DNA of 27,282 nucleotides from JBBRHH01 sp038222915 (GTDB taxonomy: Bacteria > Planctomycetota > Phycisphaerae > Tepidisphaerales > Tepidisphaeraceae), in assembly GCA_038222915.1 (NCBI GenBank), contig JBBRHH010000007.1:1-27282 (forward strand), given 5' to 3'. Positions 15,979 through 23,989 of this stretch are shown piece by piece; positions within the stretch are counted from its first letter, which is position 1; every line of letters starts with the position of its first letter. Below the pieces are notes generated by a model that had not been told where the DNA came from, searched no databases, and was given only the letters and a program-made list of their open reading frames with translations. The translations under genes were made by a program, and so were the position numbers.

Positions 15979-17127
15979 TCAACCGCTCATGGCTGAATTG
16001 GTCCACTCATCGAACCGCTTGAGCATCTCGCCAGTGACCGTCCGCGGCGCGGTCGCGATGACATCGTCCAGAATTTCACGGGTGATCGAACCCTCTTCAC
16101 CGGTAGCGACGGACCGCAGGAACGGGATGGTGGCCGATCGGTCGCAGATGTATTTGATGTCAGCGCCACTGTAGCCGTCGATGCACTGCGCAATCTGATC
16201 CAGGTTGATTCCCGGTTCGAGCGGCCGATGGACCAGATAAAGGTCCAGCATCTTGCGGCGGGCAGCGAGGTCGGGAAGAGGGATGTAGATCTTCTCGTCG
16301 AATCGGCCGGGCCGGAGAACCGCCGGGTCGAGCTGCCAGGGGACGTTGGTTGCGCCCATGAACAGGACCGATTGACTGGCCTTCTTGTCGAAGCCTTCCA
16401 TGCCCTGAAGAATCTGCGGGACAACACGCTGCATCACGCTCGATCCTTCGTCGCGGCGGGCGGGGAGGAGCGCTTCAATCTCATCGATGAAGATGATGGC
16501 ACGCTTTTCGGCAACGGCCGCATCGAAGAGCTTCTTGATATTCTGCTCCGCCTCGCCGACCCATTTGGAGAGGAGGTCGGCCGGGGAGACGCGGAAGAAG
16601 GCGGCGTCGATCTCGCCCGCAGTCGCGCGGGCAAGCATCGTTTTTCCGGTGCCGGGCGGGCCATACAACAAAACGCCCCCGCCGGCCTTCACGCCGAACT
16701 TGGCCGCCAGTTCCTGGTGCTCAAACGGATAGACCATCTTCAGGCGGATGTCCTGCTTCACATCCTCAAGCCCCGCGACGTGAGAGAAATTGATGTTCGG
16801 CTTTTCCTTCACCAGCCACTGCGCCGCCGATGCCGAGCCGTCCGCCTCCGACGTCTTCTCCCCCCCACCACCCGACTTTCGGCCAGCGCTCAACTTCCGA
16901 TTTTCATCCCGTGCATTTTCGCAGTCCTTCGCCAGATCAAGCAAACGCTGTGCGGTCTGCTGCCGACCGTCACGCAGCTCGTCGCCCTGTGCATCCTTGG
17001 AAAGCAGCAGCATGGCGCGGGCCGCTTCAAGCAGGTAAACGCGGGCAGAATCCCATTGGCCGGCGCGGCGGGCGTCGAGGCCTTTTTGTTTGTAGCGTTC
17101 GAAAGTATCCCAACTGACAGTTGCCAT
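15979..17127 (-). CDS. AAA ATPase of Vps4/katanin type with helical N-terminal domain
   Basis: 382 residues. The helical N-terminus (about 1-75, with DARRAGQWDSARVYLLEAAR) resembles MIT or TPR helices of substrate-adaptor domains; a Gly/Ser-rich linker (80-100) follows. The AAA module has Walker A GPPGTGKT (156-163), pore loop KWVGEAE (188-194), Walker B IIFIDEIE (211-218), sensor 1 GATN (258-261), arginine fingers in LRPGRF (271-276) and the GYSGADI helix (338-344). NVPWQLDPAVLRPGRFDE is very like Vps4/katanin/spastin. The likely role is remodelling of protein assemblies or filaments. ATG 17127 has no ribosome site, but a TACAAT -10-like hexamer lies just upstream (17141-17136), so a leaderless start is possible. 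Confidence 0.85.
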   Translation of the reverse strand: MATVSWDTFERYKQKGLDARRAGQWDSARVYLLEAARAMLLLSKDAQGDELRDGRQQTAQRLLDLAKDCENARDENRKLSAGRKSGGGGEKTSEADGSASAAQWLVKEKPNINFSHVAGLEDVKQDIRLKMVYPFEHQELAAKFGVKAGGGVLLYGPPGTGKTMLARATAGEIDAAFFRVSPADLLSKWVGEAEQNIKKLFDAAVAEKRAIIFIDEIEALLPARRDEGSSVMQRVVPQILQGMEGFDKKASQSVLFMGATNVPWQLDPAVLRPGRFDEKIYIPLPDLAARRKMLDLYLVHRPLEPGINLDQIAQCIDGYSGADIKYICDRSATIPFLRSVATGEEGSITREILDDVIATAPRTVTGEMLKRFDEWTNSAMSG

Positions 17128-17210
17128 CGGTTGGCATTGTAGTCGGTAGGTGGGACAGACAGAAACCAGCCGGCCATTCCGCCTGACAACAGCCGTCGAA
17201 TCTACTGAGG

Positions 17211-18356
17211 TTAGAACGGCGGCGTTTCGCCGTGCTTCCACCAGTCGGCCGGATCCTTCTTCGGCTTCTTTTTGGGTTCCTGAACCGCGCCGTCATCCTG
17301 CGAAGTTTCAATCTCGTCCGAACCCCGCTCGGAGGCTTTCACCGCCCCGGTGAGCGCGATCGCGAAGAGAGGGCTGATCGTTTTCAGCGCCTCGACATCG
17401 TCTTCGCTGAACGGTGTACGGGCGTCCCGAAAAAGAATGATCGCCCCCAGCGTATCGCCGAGATACGTGCAGTTAACGGCCAGCACATCCTGTTCGGCGA
17501 GATGCGTGGATTCCGCCGGCGTCAGGATCGCCTTGAGCTCATCGCCCTTCGCATGCACCATCGACTTGCGCACCACCGTTCGCACCAGATTTTTCTCCAG
17601 CGCCTCGGTCAGCTCCGGCGAACCCTGAATCGTGTATTTCATGTACGCGCCAAGGTTAAACCGCTCATCGTCCGCCGCCAGCCAGATGCCGACGTTCGCG
17701 TACCCCAGTTGGCGAAGCAGCCAGTCCATCGTGTGACAAAGCAGTTGTTCCAGGTCGCGGGCGCTGCTGATAAACTCGCGATACCCCTGCTGCAGCCGAA
17801 CGCCGTCGAATTGTTTTGAAAGATCGCTGTAGGCCCCTATCAGGTCGTTGCAGAGCAGATCCACCTTGCGGCTGACCATCTTCCGCGCTTCATTCAGCCT
17901 GCGAACAGCACTGCGCAGCGTCTTCATGCGGCGCTGCCGCTTACCTTCCTTGGCCTGTTCCTCCAATGCCTCGGATACGCGGTCGGCGAGATGATCGGCT
18001 GTAAATGGCTTGGGTAGAAAATCGATCGCCCCGCGCCGCATCGCGTTAACTGCCCCATTCAAGCTGGCCGCGCCGGTGATCACAATTGCGCTGGCGGCCG
18101 GTTGGTTTTCCTGGAGTGAAGTGAGAAGCGTCGTGCCTTCGCCGTCGGGAAGGTTGATGTCAGTGACAAGCAGATCGATCTCTTCGCCGCCGGTGATGAT
18201 GCGCTGGGCTTCGCGAATATTCTGCGCGACGCTCACCCGGCATCGCAGCCGCTGAACGATCACATCGCTGATCAATTCGAGAATCGCCGGCTCATCATCC
18301 ACAACAAGGATGCGGCGCAGCGATGCCCTGGTTTTCTCACTTTTGGTCAACTGCAT
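17211..18356 (-). CDS. Response regulator with REC, coiled coil and GAF-like domain
   Basis: 381-residue two-component regulator. REC domain residues 14-135: acidic pocket Asp20/Asp21, phospho-acceptor Asp66 (LLVTDINLPDG), Thr94 and Lys116 (LPKPF). A charged helical stretch (about 140-190) leads to a GAF-like domain (about 200-335) ending LGAIILFRDARTPFSEDDVEALKTI. The tail is Lys/Glu-rich and ends in WWKHGETPPF. There is no DNA-binding domain, so output is probably by protein contact or ligand sensing. ATG 18356 is chosen because it precedes the REC fold; the open frame to 18581 overlaps the kinase gene. It lies 89 bases after the HDOD kinase and is its likely partner. Confidence 0.85.
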   Translation of the reverse strand: MQLTKSEKTRASLRRILVVDDEPAILELISDVIVQRLRCRVSVAQNIREAQRIITGGEEIDLLVTDINLPDGEGTTLLTSLQENQPAASAIVITGAASLNGAVNAMRRGAIDFLPKPFTADHLADRVSEALEEQAKEGKRQRRMKTLRSAVRRLNEARKMVSRKVDLLCNDLIGAYSDLSKQFDGVRLQQGYREFISSARDLEQLLCHTMDWLLRQLGYANVGIWLAADDERFNLGAYMKYTIQGSPELTEALEKNLVRTVVRKSMVHAKGDELKAILTPAESTHLAEQDVLAVNCTYLGDTLGAIILFRDARTPFSEDDVEALKTISPLFAIALTGAVKASERGSDEIETSQDDGAVQEPKKKPKKDPADWWKHGETPPF

Positions 18357-18445
18357 TTTGCACTCTTCTCCCGACCGAATTCTCTCCCACGGTCCTCCCT
18401 GCCCAATCGCCCGCGGAATCCCACCCGCGGCCCTTGTCCATTTCC

Positions 18446-20716
18446 CTACGCGTCCGCAACCTTGCGACGCTGACTTTCCCGGCCCTCTCCAGGCCACGCC
18501 GCCGGCAGCAGCACCATCGCCCGCGTGCCCGCATTCGGACGGCTCTCCAGCCGGATCGAACCTCCGCTCGATTCCACCCACCGCAGCGCCTTCGCCAGCC
18601 CCAGTCCGCGGCGTCGACCAGCAGGCTTGGAGCTGAAAAACGGGTCGAACGCACGCTTCAAAGTCTGTTCATCCATTCCGCAACCGTTGTCCGTCACACT
18701 CAGAACAACGCGGCCCGAGTAGCTGTCGTACGCCGCGTGAATCGTGATCTGACCGCTGTGGGCATCCGACGCTTGCAGCGCGTTGTCGATGACTTCGACC
18801 AGGGCCGCTTTCATCTGATCCGGATCGACCACAACAGGGGGCACTTCCGAAAGCGTGACTTCAATGCGTCTATCGGCGGGTTCCGTGAGCATCTTGGCAT
18901 CGTGAAGTGCCCTGCCAACCAGCTCAGACAAATCCGTGCTGACTGGCTTGGGCGGTTGAGGCTTCGCGAAGTCCATCAGGTCGGTAATGATCTGGCTCAG
19001 CCGATGACTTTGCTCGAAAACGCTGGTCGCGGCATGCTTCAGCTTGGGGTCTGATAGTTGTGAAGCAAGCAACTGCGATCGCCCGCTGATTACCGCCAGC
19101 GGGTTGTTCATCTCATGTGCGGCACCCGCGGCCATCTCCCCAACACTGACCAGCGTTCGGCCTCGCAGAAGCTCGCTCTGCGCGCTCTGAAGTTTGCGAT
19201 TTGTTTCCGCCAATTGCTCCGCCAGCGTCCGGGATTCCTCGCGAATCTGCGCTGTCCGCAAGGCCAGGCTCCACCCGCCTGCAAGCGCCATCAGCTCCTG
19301 CGCCTGGGGACTCAGCCGCTGCCCTTCGCCGGTTCGAGCGCCCCAAACCACACCACCGATACAAGCGCCCTCCGCTTCCAGCGCCATCCAATAACGTTGA
19401 TCACCCGAGAGGCGCGGCGAAACATCGCCCAGCAGCCATTCCAGCTCCGCGCCCGTGCTCAACACCGGCCCTTCCCCCGTAAGCGGACGGCTCAGGCGCG
19501 GCGGACAGTCAATCACGCTCGTCGCCAATACATCGCCCGATTGATCCAGCAGCACCACCTCGGCCAATTCCTGGCTGGGCAAAGTCGAAAACGCCGCAAC
19601 CGGCGAAACCTGCAGTGCCGTCACGGCCGTTTGCGCAATCGCCTGGAGCACCATTTGTGGCGGTGCATCTGGTCTAAGTTCACCCTGAAACTGGGCGAGT
19701 GCATCGAAAAACTTCGCCCGAATCTGCAAACGGCGATTCTTCGCCGCCAGTTGATCGCCAACGCGCCCGAGCTCGCGATTCGCCTGTTCAAGCGCCGACT
19801 GATAAAGCTCGGCGCTGCGCGCTTCACCAAGGCCAAGCGCTTTCGCGCGCGGCTCAACGTGCGCGATCAGCCTCTGTTGCACGTCGCGGACAACATCCTC
19901 GCTGACGCCCACGGCGTTGATCAACGCCGTGCGCGGCACGGGGAAGGTATAGTTTCCGCTGTAGCCGATGTGATGCTCGCGGACGATAAGGTCGGCAAGC
20001 GTAATCAGGTTGACCAGAAGTGGATTTCGAACGCTCGAAGGAAGTGCCTCGGGCGATTGGCCGTGCAACCAGATGCAGTCGCGGAGTGTCGCCGGCAGTT
20101 TCCACTGCTCGGCGAGCCGCTTGCCGACCACCATATGGTCAAGTCCGACAACGGTTCGTTCGACATCGGCGATATTGCCGCGCAACAAATCTGCGGCTTC
20201 GATCACTTTGTCGTAGCTCTTGGGAAGCGCCACATCGAGCGCAACTTTGCCCACATCATGAAGCAGCCCGCAGACGAACGCTTCCTGAGGCGAGACGGTG
20301 TCGCTCCCGCGACGTCCGTTGGCAATCGCCTCCGCCAGCAGTTCCGCGCAGCACGCCACCGCGATGCAGTGGGTCCAGAATTCTTCGCGTTTAAAGTGTG
20401 GTGAACCGGCCTGTTTGTCGCCGGAAAATGATTGGAAGACGGAAACCGCCAGAACCCCGGAACGAACGGCGTCGAAGCCGAGAAGAACGACAGCCCGCTC
20501 TACAGTATTAACCTCGCCACGCACGCCGCTGTCGGCGCGATGAACAAGTTGCAGGATTCGGGCGGTTAAAACAGGATCCGCGGAAATGAGTTCGACAACT
20601 TCTTTGGCCGACGACCCCTCGTCCTGCGTAACCTCCAGCACCTTCAGCGCAACCGCCGGTAAAGTGGGCAATTGCTGCAGCTGCTGGAGGATGAGTTCAA
20701 TTCTGCGATCTGACAT
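18446..20716 (-). CDS. HDOD-GAF-histidine kinase hybrid sensor
   Basis: 756-residue sensor kinase without membrane helices. Order: HDOD domain (about 13-215) keeping an HD pair in GLLHDVGK (150-157); coiled coil (about 303-335); GAF-like domain (about 340-490); second coiled coil (490-520); HisKA with phospho-acceptor His534 in GAAHEMNNPLAVISG; HATPase with N-box Asn645, DNGCGM (676-681), DPFFSSKP (691-698) and GLGLA (704-708). All catalytic boxes are intact, so it should be an active cytoplasmic kinase. HDOD-kinase fusions are usually tied to stress, motility or developmental signalling. The ATG at 20716 has GAGG some 15 bases upstream. It sits between two response regulator genes on the same strand. 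Confidence 0.88.
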   Translation of the reverse strand: MSDRRIELILQQLQQLPTLPAVALKVLEVTQDEGSSAKEVVELISADPVLTARILQLVHRADSGVRGEVNTVERAVVLLGFDAVRSGVLAVSVFQSFSGDKQAGSPHFKREEFWTHCIAVACCAELLAEAIANGRRGSDTVSPQEAFVCGLLHDVGKVALDVALPKSYDKVIEAADLLRGNIADVERTVVGLDHMVVGKRLAEQWKLPATLRDCIWLHGQSPEALPSSVRNPLLVNLITLADLIVREHHIGYSGNYTFPVPRTALINAVGVSEDVVRDVQQRLIAHVEPRAKALGLGEARSAELYQSALEQANRELGRVGDQLAAKNRRLQIRAKFFDALAQFQGELRPDAPPQMVLQAIAQTAVTALQVSPVAAFSTLPSQELAEVVLLDQSGDVLATSVIDCPPRLSRPLTGEGPVLSTGAELEWLLGDVSPRLSGDQRYWMALEAEGACIGGVVWGARTGEGQRLSPQAQELMALAGGWSLALRTAQIREESRTLAEQLAETNRKLQSAQSELLRGRTLVSVGEMAAGAAHEMNNPLAVISGRSQLLASQLSDPKLKHAATSVFEQSHRLSQIITDLMDFAKPQPPKPVSTDLSELVGRALHDAKMLTEPADRRIEVTLSEVPPVVVDPDQMKAALVEVIDNALQASDAHSGQITIHAAYDSYSGRVVLSVTDNGCGMDEQTLKRAFDPFFSSKPAGRRRGLGLAKALRWVESSGGSIRLESRPNAGTRAMVLLPAAWPGEGRESQRRKVADA

Positions 20717-20773
20717 AATCGGCCGCTACCTCTACCTAGTGTTTCGGCAGAAAATTGAGCCGATCCACAATTG

Positions 20774-21337
20774 TCAGACTACGAGAAGCTCGCCAACCCG
20801 CTCGATCAGCTTCTCGATATTGAACGGCTTCTTCACAAACTCGTCGGCTCCAGCCTTCAACAGGTCGTTGATCTCTTCCTGATTGACGACGCCGGAGACA
20901 ATAATGATCTTGATATGCTCGAAGGCCGGGTTACTGCGGATGGTCCGGCAGACGACGTTCCCGTTTACATCCGGAAGCATGTAGTCCAGGATGACCAGAT
21001 CCGGCATGAATTCGCCAGTCAGGATGCCGGCGTCGTACCCGGTGGCGGCCGTCTTGACCTCAAACCGCCCGTCCCGCTCCAGCACGTCCACAAACAACTC
21101 TACAATTTCCGGATCATCGTCCACGACCAGCACCTTACGCTTGCCATTGTCCAACGCATCCGCCGGGATCCCGTTCTCTTTCATGAACGCAACCAGGGCG
21201 TCACGTGGAATTCGGCGAAATCGGCTGCCGGGAACCCGGAAACCTTTTAGTCGGCCGCTGTCAAAACAACGAATAATTGTTTGTTGCGAAACCTTGCAAA
21301 TCTCAGCTGCCTCGCCGGTGGTGAAAACTGTTTTCAT
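20774..21337 (-). CDS. Response regulator with N-terminal excisionase-type HTH and REC
   Basis: 187 residues in the reversed order HTH then REC. Residues 3-57 (TTGEAAEICKVSQQTIIRCFDSGRLKGFRVPGSRFRRI) form a MerR/excisionase-like winged helix, like BldC or Xis. Residues 67-187 form a receiver domain with acidic pocket Asp73/Asp74, phospho-acceptor Asp118 (LVILDYMLPD), Ser in VSGVV and Lys in VKKPF. It is likely a DNA-binding regulator that responds to phosphorylation, possibly by the HDOD kinase encoded 57 bases downstream. No good ribosome site is seen before ATG 21337. Confidence 0.88.
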   Translation of the reverse strand: MKTVFTTGEAAEICKVSQQTIIRCFDSGRLKGFRVPGSRFRRIPRDALVAFMKENGIPADALDNGKRKVLVVDDDPEIVELFVDVLERDGRFEVKTAATGYDAGILTGEFMPDLVILDYMLPDVNGNVVCRTIRSNPAFEHIKIIIVSGVVNQEEINDLLKAGADEFVKKPFNIEKLIERVGELLVV

Positions 21338-21633
21338 AAAGCCCTAGCCTCAATACGAATCCACGCCGAATGATTGAAGCTGAAGAACCGGGCAAGCTCG
21401 CTTTTAAGCTTATCCGTATTCCCCATCTTATCCATTTAACCATCGGTGCGGATTTTTGGCAACTTGAGGAGTAACCCATCCAAGCCGCCTTGCCCATCCA
21501 GATCCCCAAAGTATCGCTACCGGTGTGGACCATCCAATCATGTTATTGGACCAAAAGACACACTTTCACGTAACATCATATTGCCTCAAAGCTAACATGT
21601 TGAGGTCGAATGCCCTTACGCTATAGAGCGGCC
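21338..21633 (-). promoter_or_regulatory. Gene-free control region before the HTH-REC regulator
   Basis: 296 bases without a supportable gene, upstream of the signalling block and downstream of the amidase. The clearest element is an inverted repeat TCCAAT / ATTGGA (21533-21538 and 21545-21550, 6-base centre), flanked by TGGACC on both sides (21526-21531 and 21547-21552), which could be an operator. No strong -35/-10 pair was found, and no intrinsic terminator with a T-run follows the amidase gene. Confidence 0.35.
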
Positions 21634-22302
21634 TTAAGGACGGCCAAACACAGCTTGGCGGATGACTTGCAAATTGAGGTATTTCCCCGGGCACTGTGTT
21701 TTGCCTGTGATCAGGCCGTGGGTCAGCAATTGTGCAGCCGGAATCTGAAATTCCGATGACAGAAATCGCACAAGGCGATTAAGGCTGGCCAATTGCTTGG
21801 GCGTGGGCGGATGGTTGTCGAGATTTCCCACCAGGCAGATCCCGATTCCGTGGTCGTTGTAAAACGAGTCCTCCGTCTTGCAATGCGCGCCGTGCTTCTG
21901 CGTGACCCAGCGCGGACCGATCTCGACCTGACCATCCCCGCTGTCCGTGCCATTGCCGATGACGAAATGATAGCCCAACTCGTCCCACCCCCGCTCCCGG
22001 TGTGCCTCGTCGAAGCGTTTGGCCCCGCCTGATTCCGTGGCGCTGTGGTGGATCACAATGCACTGCCAGCGGTCGGACGGTTTGGCCGGAAGCCACCCCG
22101 GCTCCCGATAAATCTTGGCGATCGATGCGCGAGACGATCCAACCTCCTTGCCGCCATAAAGTATCCCGGCCGCCAGCAGCGACACAATCACCAGCGACAG
22201 CGGCCAGAGACTTCCAGGTTGATCGGCCGCGCGACGGGGCATGGGTTTCGTATCGTCAAAGCACCGCGAACCGCGTGACCGGCGTTTCGTCGCGTCGCAC
22301 AT
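21634..22302 (-). CDS. Membrane-anchored N-acetylmuramoyl-L-alanine amidase (amidase_2/PGRP fold)
   Basis: 222 residues that cleave the bond between peptidoglycan sugar and stem peptide. A single membrane helix (about 32-50) leaves the catalytic domain outside the cytoplasm. Zinc ligands of the T7-lysozyme/PGRP family are visible: His85 in IVIHHSAT, His195 in LLTHGLITG and Cys204 in TQCPGKYL. GYHFVIGNG (110-118) and HGIGICLVGN (151-160) are family signatures. The basic N-terminus (KRRSRGSR) fits a cytoplasmic-side anchor. It is divergent from mqnC with 60 bases between the starts, an interval with a TTTCA/TGAAA inverted repeat (22304-22320). Likely role: cell-wall turnover. Confidence 0.88.
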   Translation of the reverse strand: MCDATKRRSRGSRCFDDTKPMPRRAADQPGSLWPLSLVIVSLLAAGILYGGKEVGSSRASIAKIYREPGWLPAKPSDRWQCIVIHHSATESGGAKRFDEAHRERGWDELGYHFVIGNGTDSGDGQVEIGPRWVTQKHGAHCKTEDSFYNDHGIGICLVGNLDNHPPTPKQLASLNRLVRFLSSEFQIPAAQLLTHGLITGKTQCPGKYLNLQVIRQAVFGRP

Positions 22303-22362
22303 GTTTCAATTTTCGTGAAATACTTCCCCCCTGCCGGAGTCTGCCATAAACTGATTTCAGAC

Positions 22363-23775
22363 ATGAGCAAGCTTACTTTTGACATTGATGCCGTCATCGC
22401 CGGCCGCGCCCGACTGGCCGACGCGAATGCCCTGGAACTGTATCATCACCCCTCCCTCCATGATCTCGGGCAATGGGCACACGCAGTCACCCAGCGGATG
22501 CATCCCGAAGATTATCGGACCTACGTCATCGATCGAAACATCAACTACACCAACGTCTGCACGGCCAAATTCACCTTCTGCGCGTTCCGACGCGATCACG
22601 AAGACGAAGACGCGTACACCCTCACCTACGAAAAGATCGGCGAGAAAATCGCGGAGCTCGTCAGCATCAACGGCACACAGATTCTGATGCAGGGCGGCAT
22701 GAACGACCGGCTGCCGCTCGAGTGGTACGAGGGTCTCCTCCGCTACATCAAGCAGAACTTCCCAACCGTTCACATTCACGCCTTCAGCCCGCCCGAGTTC
22801 GTCGAGTTTGAGCGCTTCTTCAACATGGACGTGCGGCAGATCATCCGCCGTCTGCACGCGGCCGGCCTCGATACAATTCCCGGCGGCGGCGGAGAAATCT
22901 TCACCCCGCGCGTCCGACGCCGCATTGGCATCGGCAAATGCACCGGCGACGACTGGCTTCGCGTGATGCGCGTCGCGCACGAGGAAGGGCTTAATACGTC
23001 CTGCACCATGTTGATCGGGCACATAGAGTTTCTGCGCGACCGGGTTGAGCACATGTCGGCCCTCCGGGATATGCAGGACTATGCGTTGGGGCTGAGCGAC
23101 GAAGCGACGAGGCGACGCAGCGACGCAGGGGCAAACGCCATAGCTCGTTGGCCGGGCGTGTTTGCCAAGTCCGCCCCCTTGCCCGAGATGCGCGGCGGCG
23201 GTGTTTATACAGCCTTCATTCACTGGCCATTCCAGCGCGAAAACACGCCACTCGGACGCGCACGGGAATGGGATCCCGCCATTCACGGGCCGTTCGACGA
23301 CTCAACCAACGATGACGTACTCCGTGGCCGGGTCGTTCGCATGGCCGGCGCCGACGATTACCTGCGAACGCTCGCGATCGCCCGGCTCTTCTTCGACAAC
23401 ATCCCCTCCCTGCAAAGCAGTTGGGTCACCATGGGCCCCAAGATCGGCCAACTGGCCCTCTACTTCGGCGCCAACGACATGGGCAGCGTAATGATGGAAG
23501 AAAATGTAGTAAGTGCGGCCGGCGCAACCTATAAGTTGAACGCCCGAGAGATCTGCCGCCTAGTACGCGACGCAGGCTGGGTACCAGCGCAAAGGGACCA
23601 GTACTACAACATCCTCGACCGCCACGACGGACCCAATTCCCCCGACCTCCGGCCACTGGAGCACCCGCCGGTCCGTGACGTCCGCAAGATCGACAAACAG
23701 TTCATCGGGGCCGCGCCCGGCTTGGACGATGGGCAGGATCGCAGCGTAAAGGTGCAGTTGCCGATTTTGGGTTGA
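22363..23775 (+). CDS. mqnC: Cyclic dehypoxanthinyl futalosine synthase MqnC, with Cys70 replaced by Phe
   Basis: 470-residue radical SAM enzyme of futalosine-route menaquinone synthesis. Family signatures: RNINYTNVC, GGTQ-like GTQILMQGG, HIHAFSPPE, IPGGGGEIF, KCTGDDWLRVMRVAH, TAFIHWPFQRENTPLG and SSWVTMGPKIGQLAL...EENVVSAAGA. These fit MqnC better than MqnE. Two oddities stand out. The cluster motif CxxxCxxC reads C66-TAK-F70-TF-C73, so the middle cysteine (TGC) is Phe (TTC, 22570-22572); without it the [4Fe-4S] cluster should not form normally. About 40 extra residues (241-280) lie between LRDMQD and VYTAF, starting with a tandem-repeat segment. ATG 22363 starts the homologous region; the frame is open to 22315. 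It is either inactive or affected by a read error. Confidence 0.85.
   Translation: MSKLTFDIDAVIAGRARLADANALELYHHPSLHDLGQWAHAVTQRMHPEDYRTYVIDRNINYTNVCTAKFTFCAFRRDHEDEDAYTLTYEKIGEKIAELVSINGTQILMQGGMNDRLPLEWYEGLLRYIKQNFPTVHIHAFSPPEFVEFERFFNMDVRQIIRRLHAAGLDTIPGGGGEIFTPRVRRRIGIGKCTGDDWLRVMRVAHEEGLNTSCTMLIGHIEFLRDRVEHMSALRDMQDYALGLSDEATRRRSDAGANAIARWPGVFAKSAPLPEMRGGGVYTAFIHWPFQRENTPLGRAREWDPAIHGPFDDSTNDDVLRGRVVRMAGADDYLRTLAIARLFFDNIPSLQSSWVTMGPKIGQLALYFGANDMGSVMMEENVVSAAGATYKLNAREICRLVRDAGWVPAQRDQYYNILDRHDGPNSPDLRPLEHPPVRDVRKIDKQFIGAAPGLDDGQDRSVKVQLPILG
23095..23126 (+). repeat. Four tandem 8-bp units inside mqnC
   Basis: AGCGACGA, AGCGACGA, GGCGACGC, AGCGACGC in a row. They encode the SDEATRRRSD-like stretch that opens the extra segment of MqnC. 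The 8-bp period is not a codon multiple, so the repeat looks inserted at DNA level and tolerated in frame. Confidence 0.7.
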
Positions 23776-23850
23776 GCATTTCGATCGCCGAAGAAGAAGA
23801 CGAGAAGGCGGGCCGAATTCAGATCACCCTCCTGATCGCGTCTTTTGACG

Positions 23851-23876
23851 TACTCCCGCGCCACCACCAGATCGGC
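23851..23876 (-). pseudogene. Remnant resembling the 3' end of the secreted jelly-roll gene
   Basis: TACTCCCGCGCCACCACCAG at 23851-23870 is identical to 24763-24782 in the jelly-roll gene. In the minus-strand frame it reads DLVVAREYV, the C-terminal motif of that protein. Outside this core the match fades quickly: downstream codons read KRRDQEGDL instead of the GPMKEK end. It is best read as a gene-end scar. The 75 bases between the mqnC stop and this motif show nothing else. Confidence 0.5.
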
Positions 23877-23882
23877 ACGCAA

Positions 23883-23956
23883 TTTATCGGAGCCGCTAGG
23901 GGCTGGACGATGGACAGAATCTCAGCGTAGAAGTGCCATTGCCGATTTTCGGCTAA
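23883..23956 (+). pseudogene. Remnant duplicate of the mqnC 3' end
   Basis: These 74 bases align with the last 75 bases of mqnC (23701-23775) at about 77 percent by hand count with one gap. The gap shifts the frame. After it the remnant reads GLDDGQNLSVEVPLPIFG then TAA, against GLDDGQDRSVKVQLPILG and stop in mqnC. It joins the jelly-roll remnant back to back at about 23880. Too short to be functional. Confidence 0.6.
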
Positions 23957-23989
23957 TTGTTTGCGTCTAGTACTACTGCCGATACTATA

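Noticed and set aside
16228..17142. A 304-codon plus-strand open frame opposite the AAA ATPase
   Set aside because: Shadow frame; the opposite strand has all AAA motifs in order.
19115..20404. A 429-codon plus-strand open frame opposite the HDOD kinase
   Set aside because: Arg/His/Gln-rich shadow of the kinase gene, without conserved features.
21303..21533. A 76-codon minus-strand frame in the gap before the HTH-REC gene
   Set aside because: Overlaps the HTH-REC start in another frame and has no conserved features or ribosome site.
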